Part shown: in pieces, positions 51,067 to 62,333 of the stretch
Layout: every line of letters begins with the position of its first letter
How positions within the stretch are numbered: the first letter of the stretch is position 1
NCBI GenBank assembly: GCA_946406115.1
Contig: OX291544.1
Location: 35,047,521 to 35,111,520, forward strand
Source of the DNA: Apoda limacodes
Lineage: Eukaryota; Arthropoda; Insecta; Lepidoptera; Limacodidae
DNA length: 64,000 bases
Direction: 5' to 3'
Translations under genes and position numbers: made by a program
Notes under the pieces: generated by a model
Told to the model about the DNA's origin: nothing
What the model saw: only the letters and a program-made list of their open reading frames with translations
Databases searched by the model: none

Positions 51067-52588
51067 GGACATACAGAAAATTCTATTGCCATCGTTTAAA
51101 TTGTTAAAACGCTGCCTGAGAAAGAGGAAATCAGGCTAGGCTTATGACTCACGAGGAGGTACCTAGGAACCACGTGGGGTTAAACTACGGCTTAGATTGT
51201 GCCACCATTACTGGTTAGTAAATACTTTTATAGTAGAAGTTATTATATTGTATGTTCGTTGAGAAATCCCTAAGGATTGGTTTCCTACGTGGGGTTCTTT
51301 GAAAGTTGCAGGCGGGTCAACCACCACGTGGCTTCAGATAATTTATTTCCGGGGGCATGTGAGGGCTTATTTCAATTGAAGATGTCTAATCTAACGTTGA
51401 AACATCGTAATGACGAGTTCGCCTTTTCTGTCGGATAGAAATTTATGGTAGAAAGAAATCTCAATTACTTCAATAGGAAGGAATATATTAACGGACATTT
51501 TCAGCTGGGTACACCTATAATAAAAGTAGAAGTGGGAACTAAAATTATACCAGCCATAATTATTATATTGCCCACTAAAGAACTAGGTCTGCCAAGAGAT
51601 ACAGTAATTACTATGTGTAATCCATGTCCATCCTTAGCAGCGTTAGTAGGGTTTTACTATTTTGACTGGTTAGCTAGTGTAGGTTAGCGCTGATGTACAT
51701 CGTAAGGGGGCGCCCCATAAACCTACCTTCAGGTCGCAAGTCCTGAACACTAAGCTACCTAGTTCCCACTGTACAAAACGAATGGATTTTGCATTCGTAT
51801 GGATTTTACTTTCAAATGTGGAAGTAACAAAAATTAGGGTTCCTTTGCGTAGAGATGACAGAAAAATCCTATAACTCTTTAGTTCTGATATTCGAGTATT
51901 TGTTTTATTTATGTTTTTCTTTTGTACTGACTTTGGAAATGGTTAAAACCTAAAGTGGGCATTATTTATGATCGTAGTTTTAGCTATATTTATTTTCTTG
52001 ATTATTTTCTTTTATGCGTATGTTGTATACTATTGTTTGTTATATAACTCTGACGTACGTCCAAAAGAACTGGGTTAACTGCTTGGTTGCGCTCCTAATG
52101 AGGTGAGGCGATCCATCTAGGTGCATCACATGTATTTGAAGCCTCACAGACTTCTGCTAGTGGCGCTGCTTTATATGTGAGAAAACGAGTTGCTGTTCGC
52201 CATCTTAACTCATAACCGACGCCGCCGTTACTCGCATTTATAAAATTCGCAAAACTATATTTTTCGCACCGGTTTGATACATAACATATATACATCGCCT
52301 AATTATATACTGACGCAAATTATAGGTATCAGTTGATATTTCGCAACTTCGCAAATTTCGCCCTATCGCCTTTTCGCATTCCGCATCACTGCTTATTTGA
52401 CACAACGGTTTCGGGTCCTACCACTTTTGACTATTACGCTTGGCCAAATAAAATAATTATCTATATCTATAATAAACATAAGATTTATTTTCTTTCTCAC
52501 GTTTAAATGATAGTGTGGATGCTCCGAAGTTTCCTAGAACATTTCATAATATTAATATATTTGATTTCATAATTGGGGTCCGTTACAG
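51067..52588 (+). repeat. Unrecognised repeat family R, copy R4
   Basis: Long copy, similar to R1 from CTATTGCCATCG to GGTCCGTTACA. It has an 80-codon open frame at 51445-51687 (GTKIIPAIIIILPTKELG, TVITMCNPCPSLAALVGFYY), then a non-coding part, then sequence matching R3's LGFLCVG... and GPTTFDD... segments, broken by about 280 extra bases near 52080-52380 (a probable further insertion). Confidence 0.6.
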
Positions 52589-52599
52589 TACCTTATTTT

Positions 52600-53400
52600 T
52601 GTTTTGTAGATTTAGTATCCTTTTTTTGTAAGTAGATATATCTTTAAACCCTTTTTATGCTCTTATGTTTTTTTAAATTCTTTGTAATAATTTTTAGTAA
52701 TAAAAAGTAATATTTTGTAGTAATAATATGTAATGGATACTGTAGTCTTTTTTAATAGATTTCTTTGTTTTTTTGTAAATCTTAGTCAGTTATTCCTTGA
52801 GTTTCTTAAATTGCCTTTTCTAGGCAGCCATCATATGTTTGTACCTCGGTGCCCAGGATAATGTTTAAGATTTTCAGTGAATTCCTTTGTTCCATCATTT
52901 GAACTGGGGAGTTTTGGCATGATTTTGAATGTTTTCCTACTTTTCTTGATAGGGTTTAGTATAAGAGTTACTAGTGATAATCTGTGGTCTGTAAAAAAAA
53001 TAAACTTGTTCAAAATTTCGAAGTTCGTAACCAAATTTAGTGCATTTGTCATGACAAAATCTATTTCACTTTTTGATTTAGTGATATCCATGTACACTTT
53101 CTGTTTTGTCGTTTATAAAAAAATGTTCGAGAGCATATTTTATTAATCTTTCTCCTCTTTCGTTTTTTTGTCCAAAACCATACTTGCTCATGATTTCACT
53201 TTCATTTTCTTTTGGTTGTCCTATCTTAGTATTGAAATCGCCTATTACAATTACTTTCTCGTCAGCTAAATTATGGGCTTTCAGTAGGTCTTCATGGAAT
53301 TTATCAATTTCGATGTCAGTTGCGTTCTCAGTTGGTGCATATACTTGGATTATTGATATTTTTAATGTATTAATATTTATCTATAGATACATATAGAAGG
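52600..53400 (-). pseudogene. RTE-type LINE fragment, endonuclease
   Basis: Minus frames read ISIIQVYAPTENATDIEI, VIVIGDFNTKIGQPKE, KSEIDFVMTNALNLVTN and FFTDHRLSLVTL, the usual order of an RTE endonuclease with catalytic GDFN and DHR. The linker to RT continues to about 52600. Frameshifted; RT lost. Confidence 0.82.
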
Positions 53401-53479
53401 GTTATTTCTCAATCAAAGGTTAATAAATATAATATGCATAACTGAAAATTTCATAATGTAAAGTAGTAAAACATGCATT

Positions 53480-54700
53480 GTCAATTTTGCACATAGTCAA
53501 AAACAAAGATGTGAAAGCAAAATAATAGACTTTGCTATTTCGGATCAGACTGCTGAGATTTTGAAAGCATTAAACAAAACGAGACTATAGCGCAGAATAC
53601 TTGAATAAATTCAAATCATATCTGCAAAGTCTATCTTCTTCTGATATTTATGAATGTGGCCATCCAAATGATGCTAATAATTCATTGTCAATTTTCAAAT
53701 GCTATATAATCTTTGTTTTCCATTCTATATAGTGACTGTTTATTCGAAAGAAAAAGACTCCCTGGATTTTGCGTGGCATTAAAACTTGTAGAAGAAACAA
53801 TAAACAATTACTTTGGCGCTATAGATTTAAGCCAACAAAAGTTAATAAGGAAACTTTGAAATTAAACTCAAAGATTTAAAAATATTGTAAAATTAACATA
53901 CCTCTTTTTAAATCAGGTACTCCAACAGATCCTAATAATTTTCGGCCGATTTCAATAAACTGCACTCAGAAAAGTTTTTGAAAAAATCATGCTTTGTCAA
54001 ATGTTAAGCCATTTCTGTATTAATGACCTACTTAGTAGTAAACAGTTTGGCTTTATAAAAGGCCGTTCCACAACCGATGCAGGAGTGGTACTATTAAAAA
54101 ATATATTTAACGCCTGGGAGGATTCGCACGATGCTCTTGGAGTGTTTTGTAGTTTATCTAAGGCATTTGACTGTGTCCAACATGAAAATATCATCAGGAA
54201 GCTACATCACTATGGTATTAGAGGCAAAGCTCTTAACCTTTTGACCTCTCACATGAGTAGCAGAGTACAGAAAAAATATGTCGACGGCGAAAGATCTCCG
54301 GGATCAGCAGTCACTATGGGAGTCCCTCAGGGCTCAATTTTAGGTCCTTTTCTATTTCTTATTTACATTAATGATCTCCCATATCATGTAAAAAACTCTT
54401 AACTTTTTAAAGTTAAGTAAAGATTTGTCGTATCATATGTTATAATGAATTAAATAATGCCATTTCTAAGATTAAAAATTGGTTTAACGCTACTAATTTG
54501 TTACTTAATGAGAAAAAAACCAAATGTGTTAAATTTACATTACCAAATGTAATTTAGATCCAGACATGTATTAATATTAATGGCGAGCAATTAGAACTTG
54601 TTAAATCAACAGTCTTTTTTGGCATAACGCTGGACTCCAAACTTTAATGGGGTCCTCATATGCATAACCTAGCCAAAAAACTTAGCTCTGTTTGATTGAT
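53480..54700 (+). pseudogene. Jockey/CR1-type LINE, reverse transcriptase
   Basis: Plus strand. A degenerate endonuclease-RT linker, then the best frame 53989-54402: [33 protein letters not shown], and [21 protein letters not shown]. Shifted frames downstream give the thumb (WFNATNLLLNEKKTK-like, GITLDSKLQWGPHM-like). Catalytic DD is lost. Confidence 0.83.
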
Positions 54701-54759
54701 GAATTGACTGATGTCGACACTGCAAAAATAGTATATTTTAGCTATTTCCATAGTTTAAT

Positions 54760-55085
54760 GACATGTGGAGTAGCGCTGGTGATAGCTGAGCGACTCTGAG
54801 CTTATTTAAGAGGCCAACAGTAAGATACCACGTTTCTGTACCATAAGTCATCACTGGCAACATTTATTGATTATAAACTTTTGTCTTTAGGCACTGAGGT
54901 ATTTTGGAGGAAAAGATGTTGCGTAGTTACCCGAACGCTGCCCAGCCGAGCTGGATTCTTCGCTTAAGCTTAACCTCTTTCTCAAATTTGGACCTACCTA
55001 ATTAGACTACTTGCCCTAGGTATGTGTATTCGTCAACAACTTCGAGAGTAGCGTTCCCAACAACCGGTTTTGCGTTTATAGTGTC
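54760..55085 (-). pseudogene. RTE-like LINE fragment, C-terminal region
   Basis: Minus strand frames read EVVDEYTYLGQ, then KFEKEVK, and LPVMTYGTETWSLTVGLLN, a very common insect LINE C-terminal order. Broken frames. Confidence 0.75.
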
Positions 55086-55099
55086 GGTTTATAATGTCG

Positions 55100-56320
55100 T
55101 AAATAGTTTTCAGTTAAATCTAAGACAGTACATAATTATAAAACCTTTATTTAAAAAAGAAGACAAAGAAAACTTATAGAATAATAGGCCTGTTGCTATA
55201 ATTGGGGTGTGAAATGAGCTCCCTGCCAAAGTTTACTCTAAGGACTACAGTATGGAATTATGCAAGAAGTTATTGGATTTTTGAAGGGTCGGCAATGCGC
55301 GAGTGATACCCCTGGTGTTACAAGCGCTCATAGGCCATACCATCAGGCGGACCGTGTGCTTGTATGCTACGTTAGTGGTATTTAAAATAAAAAAAAAGAT
55401 TTAGAAAAAATAAAACGATTAATACGGCGATCTTCGATTTTTTTAATGCAGTTATGATGAACGTGGAAAAAAAAATACAAATATGTGCAATACATACAGA
55501 CATGACTAAAGTATTTGACTTGGTGGATCATAATATTAATTAGTAAATTAGCAGATTATGGTATCAGAGGACCGATAGTGAATTTAATTCAATCATATTT
55601 ACGTGGTCAACAACAGTTTACTGAGATTAAGTGAATTGATAAAAGAATACAAAAATAAGTTAGATATTTATCAAGGCCGAAAACAGTCTCATGCGGTGTA
55701 CCCCAGGGTAGTGTAGTAGGACCATTATTATTCTTATTATACATAAACGACTTTCCCAAAGAAGTTTATATTTATGTTTGCTGATGACAGCACAATCCTA
55801 GTATAAAAATAAAACAATAGAAATTATCAGGAAAATATAAGCAAAGCACTATCAGAAGGTAACATGGCTTGATAAAAATATTTTAATAACAAATTTAAAG
55901 AAATCAAAAGTGATGTATTTTCTTCAATGTACTAACCAACCCGATATTTAAGTAAGCTCAGAAGCTCAAGGCTCATCAAAATTGAAAATTTTCAGACAAC
56001 TAAGTTCATAGGACTCTTGATTGACTGTCAGTTGACTTGGAAGCCTTAAATAGAAGAAATATTTAAAAAAACTAAGCAAATCCGCATACGCACTATATAA
56101 TTTGTCCAAAAAAGTTTACCTGGATGCAGTTCTCGCATCTTACCATGGTTCTGTAGCATCAGATATTTTCCGGGGCTATTGTACTGAAAGGGAATCGGTA
56201 TTTAAAGCCGAATAGGCCGTCACCGCTTTTATAAACTGTTTACGTTGGGGCGCGCCACATTGAAATTTAGTTGTTCGTGGCAGGCCCACGCCGTACGATT
56301 ATTTTTCAAATACTTATATA
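55100..56320 (+). pseudogene. CR1-type LINE fragment
   Basis: Plus strand. KPLFKKEDKENL is followed by a LINE-2 tail (55203-55397), then TKVFDLVDHN-like, [42 protein letters not shown] and a thumb (FIGLLIDCQLTWKP-like), then the C-terminal KKYLYVCP-like motif. Many stops. Confidence 0.78.
55203..55397 (+). mobile_element. LINE-2, 5'-truncated decayed tail
   Basis: About 195 bp: GAAATGAGCTCCCTGCCAAA to the 3' end (GCTACGTTAGTGGTAT) and an A-rich tail. Fourth LINE-2 copy in the window. Confidence 0.85.
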
Positions 56321-56329
56321 TATATATAT

Positions 56330-57225
56330 GTCCAAGATGTAAAGTTTTTTTGTAAATAATACTACGGACCCCAAAATTAAGCAAGTGTCATTATACTCAA
56401 TCGTTAGCAATAGCTCTGCCCTTTTCTAATTCATAATAACACTTCTTTTATTTTTACTTTTCGCATTTATTTTGCCAAGCATTTTGCTCCCCTTTTCAAA
56501 ATTTATTTTCCTTCACGTCCAATTTTCACGCTCCGAGTCCTAGTTCCACATCAGGACGAAGTTGCAGAGAAGCACAACTCCTACTTCCAGAATAGGACAA
56601 GTTTCAGATCAGTACAAGATTTGTTTTTTTTTATTGGACAAGAAGTTACACACTCCGGGCTCCAAGGCAGATACGTACCTTTTATGTCCGGGAAGGACAA
56701 CTGACCAGCCCCCTCTTTTCACGAACGCGTACTTTATTATTTAAGTTTTGCGAACAGTTTTTTCAAATTTTTCTTTACTATGTGTGCACATTTTCGTATT
56801 TTTTTTTGTTTAATTGTAATATTTTAATTTTAGCATTTTCGTTACAAATCTAATTATCAAAATACTCGATTATTCAAAAACTACATATACTACAGTAATT
56901 ATGCGGGTATATTATTGAAGCTTATAAAATTTTCTAACCTTATTTATGAAAATTATTAGTATAAACATTTAATTGATTTAATGCGAGAATCACGAACAAA
57001 ATTCACTTTTATGTGCTAAAAATAACATAATATTAGGTCCTTACATTTCAAATTGATGTTTTATAGAACTGGCCACTTTGATCTCAAAAAGCCGGCGTTT
57101 GGTTAAGAATTCCAAATTCAAATGTTTTTAAATTTTAAGCTTGTCTATTTATTTTTCTAATGTAATGATTAATTTGTTTTCGCGTCATTCAATTTTGCTT
57201 TGACATAGTTCTGCGCTCAATATGG
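56330..57225. repeat. AT-rich sequence with a possible dispersed repeat
   Basis: 56510-56760 contains loosely repeated AGGACRAAGTTKCAGA motifs that I think belong to a dispersed lepidopteran repeat. The rest is AT-rich with no reading frame of interest. Confidence 0.4.
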
Positions 57226-57229
57226 AAAA

Positions 57230-57475
57230 CATACTGCAAAAACAGCTCGAAGGAATAATGATGTGTACGGAGAAGCCACTGTAAAAGAAAACACAGTACG
57301 TTTTTGGTTCCAACGCTTTCGCTCTGGAAATTTTGACCTTCAGAACAAACCTCGTGGACGACCGGAGACCCGAGTTGTCAATGAGGAGGAGGTGTGAGCG
57401 ATAAAATCATTTGCATCAAATTGGAAAAGTGAAAAAGCTTGAAAAATGGGTACCGCATGGAAATTCGTAAATTTG
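57230..57475 (+). pseudogene. Mariner transposase, N-terminal fragment
   Basis: Shifted plus frames give NNDVYGEATVKENTVRFWFQ, RFRSGNFDLQNKPRGRPETR and LHQIGKVKKLEKWVPH, the helix-turn-helix region of a mariner transposase. An internal gap and stops are present. The catalytic domain is missing. Confidence 0.87.
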
Positions 57476-57499
57476 TAGTTATAACACATTAAAAAAAAA

Positions 57500-57985
57500 G
57501 TGTGTCTGTCTGTCTGACAAGACCCTTTTACTCAAGAACGCGTGAAGGTATCAAGTTAAAATTAATACTAAAGTCTGCAGTCACTTAAAGTTGTTCAAAG
57601 ACCAAGCTTCTAAGTCAATGTAATAAAGAAATATGTCCAAGCTACGGTTATTGTTGTCGCACTGTCGCGCTGTCGCACTATCGCGCTGTCGCACTGTCGC
57701 ACTGTCGCACTGTCTCACTGTCGCACGCTGTCACACAAATAAATCAAAATCTATGGGGTACTTTTTACACTACAATTATGAAATTGAGTAGCACACATAA
57801 AGGAAAAAATCTGAAAACCGAAAATTTTATTTTTTACATCACAAAAAAGATTTCTTTGGCGATTACAAACTTATTTGCAGTTGGTAAAGTAACCGCGACC
57901 TATGTCGATGTATTTGTCCTTCAATACAGTTTAACTTTTACAAAACCCTCGTTGCGCGAGTCCGACTCGCACATAACCGGTTTTT
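57500..57985 (+). repeat. Lepidopteran dispersed repeat with internal minisatellite
   Basis: CTCAAGAACGCGTGAAGGTA, AAGTTGTTCAAAGACCAAGC and the ending GCGCGAGTCCGACTCGCAC mark a repeat that I recall from many moth and butterfly genomes. It shares its 3' end with 17010-17055 and 61155-61203. Confidence 0.65.
57651..57737. repeat. 8-bp minisatellite (CTGTCGCA)n
   Basis: About ten slightly varied units of CTGTCGCA/CTGTCGCG inside the dispersed repeat. Confidence 0.9.
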
Positions 57986-58550
57986 TTTTACATATTCCCT
58001 TAATATTAGCCAAATATTATATGTTCTTTCTTTATATAATTCATACAGTTTACACCTACTTTTAACAATACCTGGGTTTTTTCGGTACCTGGTTTGATAG
58101 CACTTATCAAATCTAGACGATTTAATCATCAAAAGTGGTCAATACACACAAACAAGAGGGTATCGGAACTGGTTGATATAAGTAAATGTAGTACAATAAG
58201 CTTTTAATTCAAAATATAGTATTTAATAGCTTTCACGATTCCAAAGTGTTTGTAAAAACCTAATTTGAATAAAAAAAAATGACTGACTTTGAGTTTCAAA
58301 TTTGGGCAAAGATATACAAACCATTTCTACACCTATAAATTTGTCGTTACAATTTCTTCTAGAACGCCTAAAAATGCTTTTGGCAACGTAGCATACAATA
58401 CTTTGAAAAGTTGCCATACGCTACATGCAAATTCAAGCCGACTTCTTTAGTAACTTTTAAATAAAAATTTATAAGTGAAAGCATTTATAAAATAGCTTTC
58501 CCATGCGCAGTATAAGTATAAGTATCAGACCCAGTTGTTTAAAAGATTTA
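57986..58550. other. AT-rich intron sequence without recognised features
   Basis: Only short unconserved frames; no element ends seen. Confidence 0.5.
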
Positions 58551-58554
58551 TTAA

Positions 58555-58770
58555 TTACTTGATGAATCTGTGGTATAAATGTACGTTGGGAATACATAAG
58601 AACGCAAGATTGTGATTGTGCGATAGATTTAGGTATATCATTAGCGTATTATATAAAAGTAACGGACCGAGTTGGGAAATTTGAGGAATATCGGAACTGA
58701 CATGTTTGAATTTAGATATGAAACCACTTTTAACTTCTGCCTGACTTTTGTTTTTTATGTCATTTAGCAT
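58555..58770 (-). pseudogene. Jockey-type LINE reverse transcriptase fragment
   Basis: Minus frame (71 codons) with SGFISKFKHVSSDIPQISQL GPLL, a decayed form of the Jockey motif VxSGVPQGSHLGPLLF. Too short to classify further. Confidence 0.72.
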
Positions 58771-58944
58771 ATTTTTAGGTTGTATGTAACAGCTCGTGCA
58801 GTTGGTATTTCAATAAATAAATAAATTCACATGTGTGGAGGACACAAACATAATGCAAAAGTCAAAGAGCATAGATTAGAAAATCAGATAAATCGAGAGA
58901 CAATTGAGATCTAACTTAGGAGGGGAGGGGTAAGAATATGTGAC

Positions 58945-59472
58945 CTGGTATTGTCCGGTAAGCAGCAGCATCCCTCGCAGCGCGACAAAAGTGTCCCGAC
59001 CCCAACAGCGCATGTATCCGACACTGAAGTGCGGCAGGCCCGCGGACATCGTGACCAGGGGGTCGTAAGGAGGGCGCAGGGCAGGCGAGGGCGGAGGCAG
59101 CGTCGCGGAGGGCACGCGCGCGCAAAGCTGCACACTGGTGAGCGCAAGCGCGCGCGTCATCGGGCCGCGGCGCACGGAGGGTTGCATGCGCAGCAGTGCG
59201 GAGTGCACGGCGGTGGCGTGCGCGCGCCCGCACAGCGCCGCGAAGTACGTGGGCACCAGAAATCGTGGCAGGTCTTCGAGTGGGCGGAACGCGTCGCGCA
59301 GCGAGTCGGCAACCGCAACGAGCGCGGGGTCGCGCCGCAGCCGTCGCCAGCAGTACTCGGGCAGCCAGTCGCCGGCGCGCAGGTTGTCGCATACCGCGTG
59401 CCCTAGATCATCACGGCCCACACCCTGCTCCAGAACCGACATCACGCCCTGCAACACGCCCGACGCCCTTTC
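58945..59472 (-). CDS. AGL: Glycogen debranching enzyme, internal exon (176 codons)
   Basis: Second AGL exon, upstream of 1967-2101 in transcription order. It encodes the link into the glucosidase domain: LGHAVCDNLRAGDWLPEYC, then LEDLPRFLVPTYFAALCG, LTSVQLCARVPS, and the strongly conserved AGLPHFSVGYMRCWGRDTF with ALRGMLLLTG. The acceptor side reads CTGTAAG before GAAAGGGCG at 59472; the donor side CAG before GTCACA at 58945. Length 528 bp keeps phase 0. The exon is GC-rich against the AT-rich intron. Other acceptors a few codons downstream are possible, so the 5' edge is less certain. No other AGL exon is visible to the right. Confidence 0.93.
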
Positions 59473-59649
59473 CTTACAGGTGGTATAGGACAGTGTTTTA
59501 TTTATTTTTCCGGAACAAAAAATATCCATAGAATAAAAAGAAATATTCGCCACAAAATGACAGTTATATTGGTGAATATAATAGATGCTTCGCCAGAGGG
59601 TGAAAAAAAGTTCGATTATATCAAGAGTTGAGTAAAATTAATGAACACA
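59473..59649. other. AGL upstream intron, proximal part
   Basis: Non-coding; the open frame extending from the exon past 59472 is read-through into the intron. Confidence 0.5.
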
Positions 59650-60440
59650 GAGATTGTAAGTGATACGTAAAATGATACATAAAATGTTTTTCGAGAAGCC
59701 AGGTCGTCATATCAGAATAAGTTAAATTGTTTTGGGTGTGGACAGCCTGGACACATTTAAAGGGTTTGACGTTTCGAAAATAAAAATCGTGGCTGAGGAC
59801 GTGGATTTTATAGTCATCAAGAAAATGGATTTTCTGTTCATCGAGGGCGTGGAACATATGTCAGAAATTTCTATAGAGGACGAGGAAACTACCATCATAC
59901 TAGTCATGAGAGTGAAGACACTACCATTGCAGATAATACTTACGCGAGTAATAATGACAAGCCAAAGAAGGTCAACAAGAATGTTTACTTAATAGTGGAT
60001 GTACAGACTATATAATGGACACTGATGAGTACTTTGATAGAAGACATAAAAAATACCTATAAAAGTGAAAATTGGCGATGGAACAATATTAGAAGCCACA
60101 AAAGTTGGTAATTTTACAATTTGTTGCCTCGTTTATGCAGAAAATCTGTAGTAATATTGATTAAAGTTTTCTTTGTAAAAGAAATGAAAGCAAACTCGAT
60201 GAGCTATTCAAAAGTTACAACACAGACGGAAGCAGAGATGGTTATAGCAGTTCCAATTAAGGACGACAGACAATATAAGATGAAAAGCTACATAAATCAC
60301 GAAACATTGCGAGTCAACATGAGGAAAGGTATGATTATGGGTGGATTTCACCAAACAAGTATAATTCTTATGCTAAGGTTAAAATCGGTAATTACTCTCA
60401 AGATAGTGAATTTTGCGTTCTACCAAGTTATGTTCTAGGA
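59650..60440 (+). pseudogene. Ty1/copia element relic (gag end, protease, integrase start)
   Basis: Shifted plus frames read CFGCGQPGH (zinc knuckle), a Gly/Arg-rich run, NSGCTDYIMDTDEYFDR (copia protease active-site region), KIGDGTILEATKVGNFTICC, FVKEMKANSMSYSKVT and YKMKSYINHETLRV, then a degenerate integrase zinc region. Order and motifs fit Ty1/copia. No frame longer than 105 codons survives. Confidence 0.8.
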
Positions 60441-61059
60441 CAAGTCTGCCATTCCGAGAGTAAATCACTATACCGCCAAAGTGCAAGGAGTAAGCAGGTT
60501 ATCCCGGGATTATTTTATTGGTAACCTTGGTAACTGTAACTGTAGTCTTCGATAATAATTACACAATGTGTACACATATACACATTGATCATGCCGTCAA
60601 AGTGGTAGAATAAAATCTTTGAAAAAAACTTTTTTTAAGGGTACCTCCCCTACACGTAAAGAGGGGACGTAATTTTTTTTCTTGTTTACCCCATCATGTG
60701 GAGTATCGTTGGATAGGAATTCCAAGAACATTGGCGGTAAACTAAGATCATTTTTTCATTTAGGGCTCCTTTTGTGAAACACTTAGCTTTAAAGTACTAA
60801 TTTTTGTTAGTGTCAAGTGTCACCCCCATCTACCAGCGAAAGTACAACATTTGGAAATCTGGAAAACAATTACAGTGGTAGTGCATATAATGCCTTTAAA
60901 AGGAAAACTATCACGGGTAAGTACACTTTACAGGCTATCGAGTAAAAGTTGAAGTTATAAAATGTACCAGGAAAAGTGAAATTTTTGTACTATTTCCATT
61001 AATAGTTACTTATATGAAGTAGATACATCATATACGCTTGAAAAATTTAGTTATATATT
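60441..61059. repeat. Non-coding sequence with a dispersed repeat
   Basis: 60640-60760 (GGTACCTCCCCTACACGTAA, TGGAGTATCGTTGGATAG) matches a phrase I recall from a common lepidopteran repeat. The remainder shows nothing recognisable. Confidence 0.5.
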
Positions 61060-61203
61060 CACTATAAAAATAAATTGAATTAAAATTAAACAAACATTTA
61101 AGGGGGGTCCCATACCACAAACGTGATTTTCTTTGCCGATTTTATAGACAACGGTACGGAACCCTTCGTGCGCGAGTCCGACTCGCACTTGGCCGATTTT
61201 TAC
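61060..61203 (+). repeat. Lepidopteran dispersed repeat, 3' part
   Basis: GGGGGGTCCCATACCACAAA, GGTACGGAACCCTTCGTGCG and the ending shared with 17010-17055 and 57945-57980. Confidence 0.7.
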
Positions 61204-61428
61204 ACTTTATGTTTGTGTTTGTCGTGTGACATATTCTTTATAAATAAAATAAAAATAGTTGACTATCAGATAATCGGGTAAATATCAGATAATGGAAAGT
61301 GAATTAGACATTTTGGATGTAACATGGCTTTAAATAAACATAAACATAAAATAAAAAACGTAAACATACATACATAAAAATACTATTTACACGGTCAAGT
61401 AGGTACAAACACAGTTAAGACATTCACA

Positions 61429-62242
61429 CCTAACTCTTTTCCCCGCCACCCATGAGGCTGTAGGCGCGTTTTTTTTTACGTGACATCCTGAATTAGCTGG
61501 TGGTACCGCGCTATTCCTGAGTGAGAAGGTCGATCCATCATGGCTCACTCTTGTTGGCGAACGTTTTTTCATAGCTTTATACGGCGCTAATAAAGAAGAC
61601 TCACTAAACGGCTTGCGATACGAACGATTTGCCAACACAGTGACTAAAAATTCATTTAATTTATCATCGCTGCCTCCAACACAAGATGCAGCTCGTTTTC
61701 ACAGTCTCCGAGTATATCACCAGGTCCAGTCGTGGCTCGGAAGATATCAAAATCATGAAGATTGGGGCTGGAAAAAACATGCAAACCTTTGGATGCCAAT
61801 ACAAGCTTCCAAGCCTCATGAAATTAATTTTCTGCAGATGCAAAGGAAGCTGTGGAAGCATGTGTGGCTGCAGAAAAGCAGGCCTGAAATGCTCTACAGT
61901 ATGCCTCCATTGTTCTGGCGAAACATGCAGCAACATTATGGAAATATCAAAGTTAATGGAAGAAAATGAATTCGAAGATGAACTTCCAACTATGACTCCA
62001 ATTTTAACTCCTGTCATTCCTAGAACTTTTACATTTGACGCTGATTTAGAGATTCTGAGCCACAGCCTGGACCATCGAAGAAAAGTAGATTAGAGTAGCT
62101 AGCTAATAAGTGATTGAAAATATTATGATGTCGAGGATTACCTTATAAGTAAGATGACCGTGGAGTAGGACTACTGGGAATACCACGTAAAAAAAACGGT
62201 CCTACAGACTCTACCTCATAGGTGGCGGGGAAAAGAGTTAGG
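61429..62242 (+). mobile_element. TIR-bounded element with a cysteine-rich frame
   Basis: Ends are inverted repeats of about 50 bp: 61429-61482 (CCTAACTCTTTTCCCCGCCA...) and 62184-62242 (reverse complement CCTAACTCTTTTCCCCGCCA...), differing by small gaps. This suggests a DNA transposon or MITE-like unit of about 814 bp. I see no clear target duplication. The interior carries the cysteine-rich frame listed separately and no transposase. Confidence 0.65.
61570..62093 (+). pseudogene. Cysteine-rich (CXC-like) protein fragment
   Basis: Two overlapping plus frames. 61613-61969 begins LRYERFANTVTKNSFNLSSL and has LPPTQDAARFHSLRVYHQVQ and DWGWKK. One base later the frame 61686-62093 takes over with FCRCKGSCGSMCGCRKAGLK and CSTVCLHCSGETCSN, a dense CxC...CxxxCxC...CxxxCxxC cluster resembling tesmin/TSO1-type CXC zinc-binding domains. 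I remember this protein type as multi-copy in insect genomes but cannot assign it to a named transposon. The frame change makes this copy broken. Confidence 0.6.
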
Positions 62243-62333
62243 AATGAATAGTAAAATTGTACGTATTTAACAAAAACAATTTTAAAAATATATTTACAAT
62301 AAAAAAAAAACATTTCGTTTTGTTCGGATTCTC
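62243..62333. other. A-rich spacer
   Basis: No features seen. Confidence 0.5.

Larger units (their letters stand above)
2102..58944 (-). other. AGL: AGL intron of about 56.8 kb, filled with nested transposons
   Basis: The donor (CAG then GTCACA, read on minus) is at 58944-58943 and the acceptor AG at 2103-2102. Codons on both sides align without gap or overlap to the order of residues expected in AGL (…LTGQYQ then [10 protein letters not shown]…). Everything between is mobile-element sequence or non-coding. The intron would have to be transcribed and removed to make the enzyme, so the elements are carried in AGL pre-mRNA. Elements A, C, D and F lie in the same sense as AGL; B, E and LINE-2 are antisense. 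Confidence 0.85.

Noticed and set aside
58911..59531. Long GC-rich frames on both strands overlapping the 59-kb exon.
   Set aside because: Shadows of the AGL exon; only the minus frame with GRDTF and AGLPHFS is conserved.
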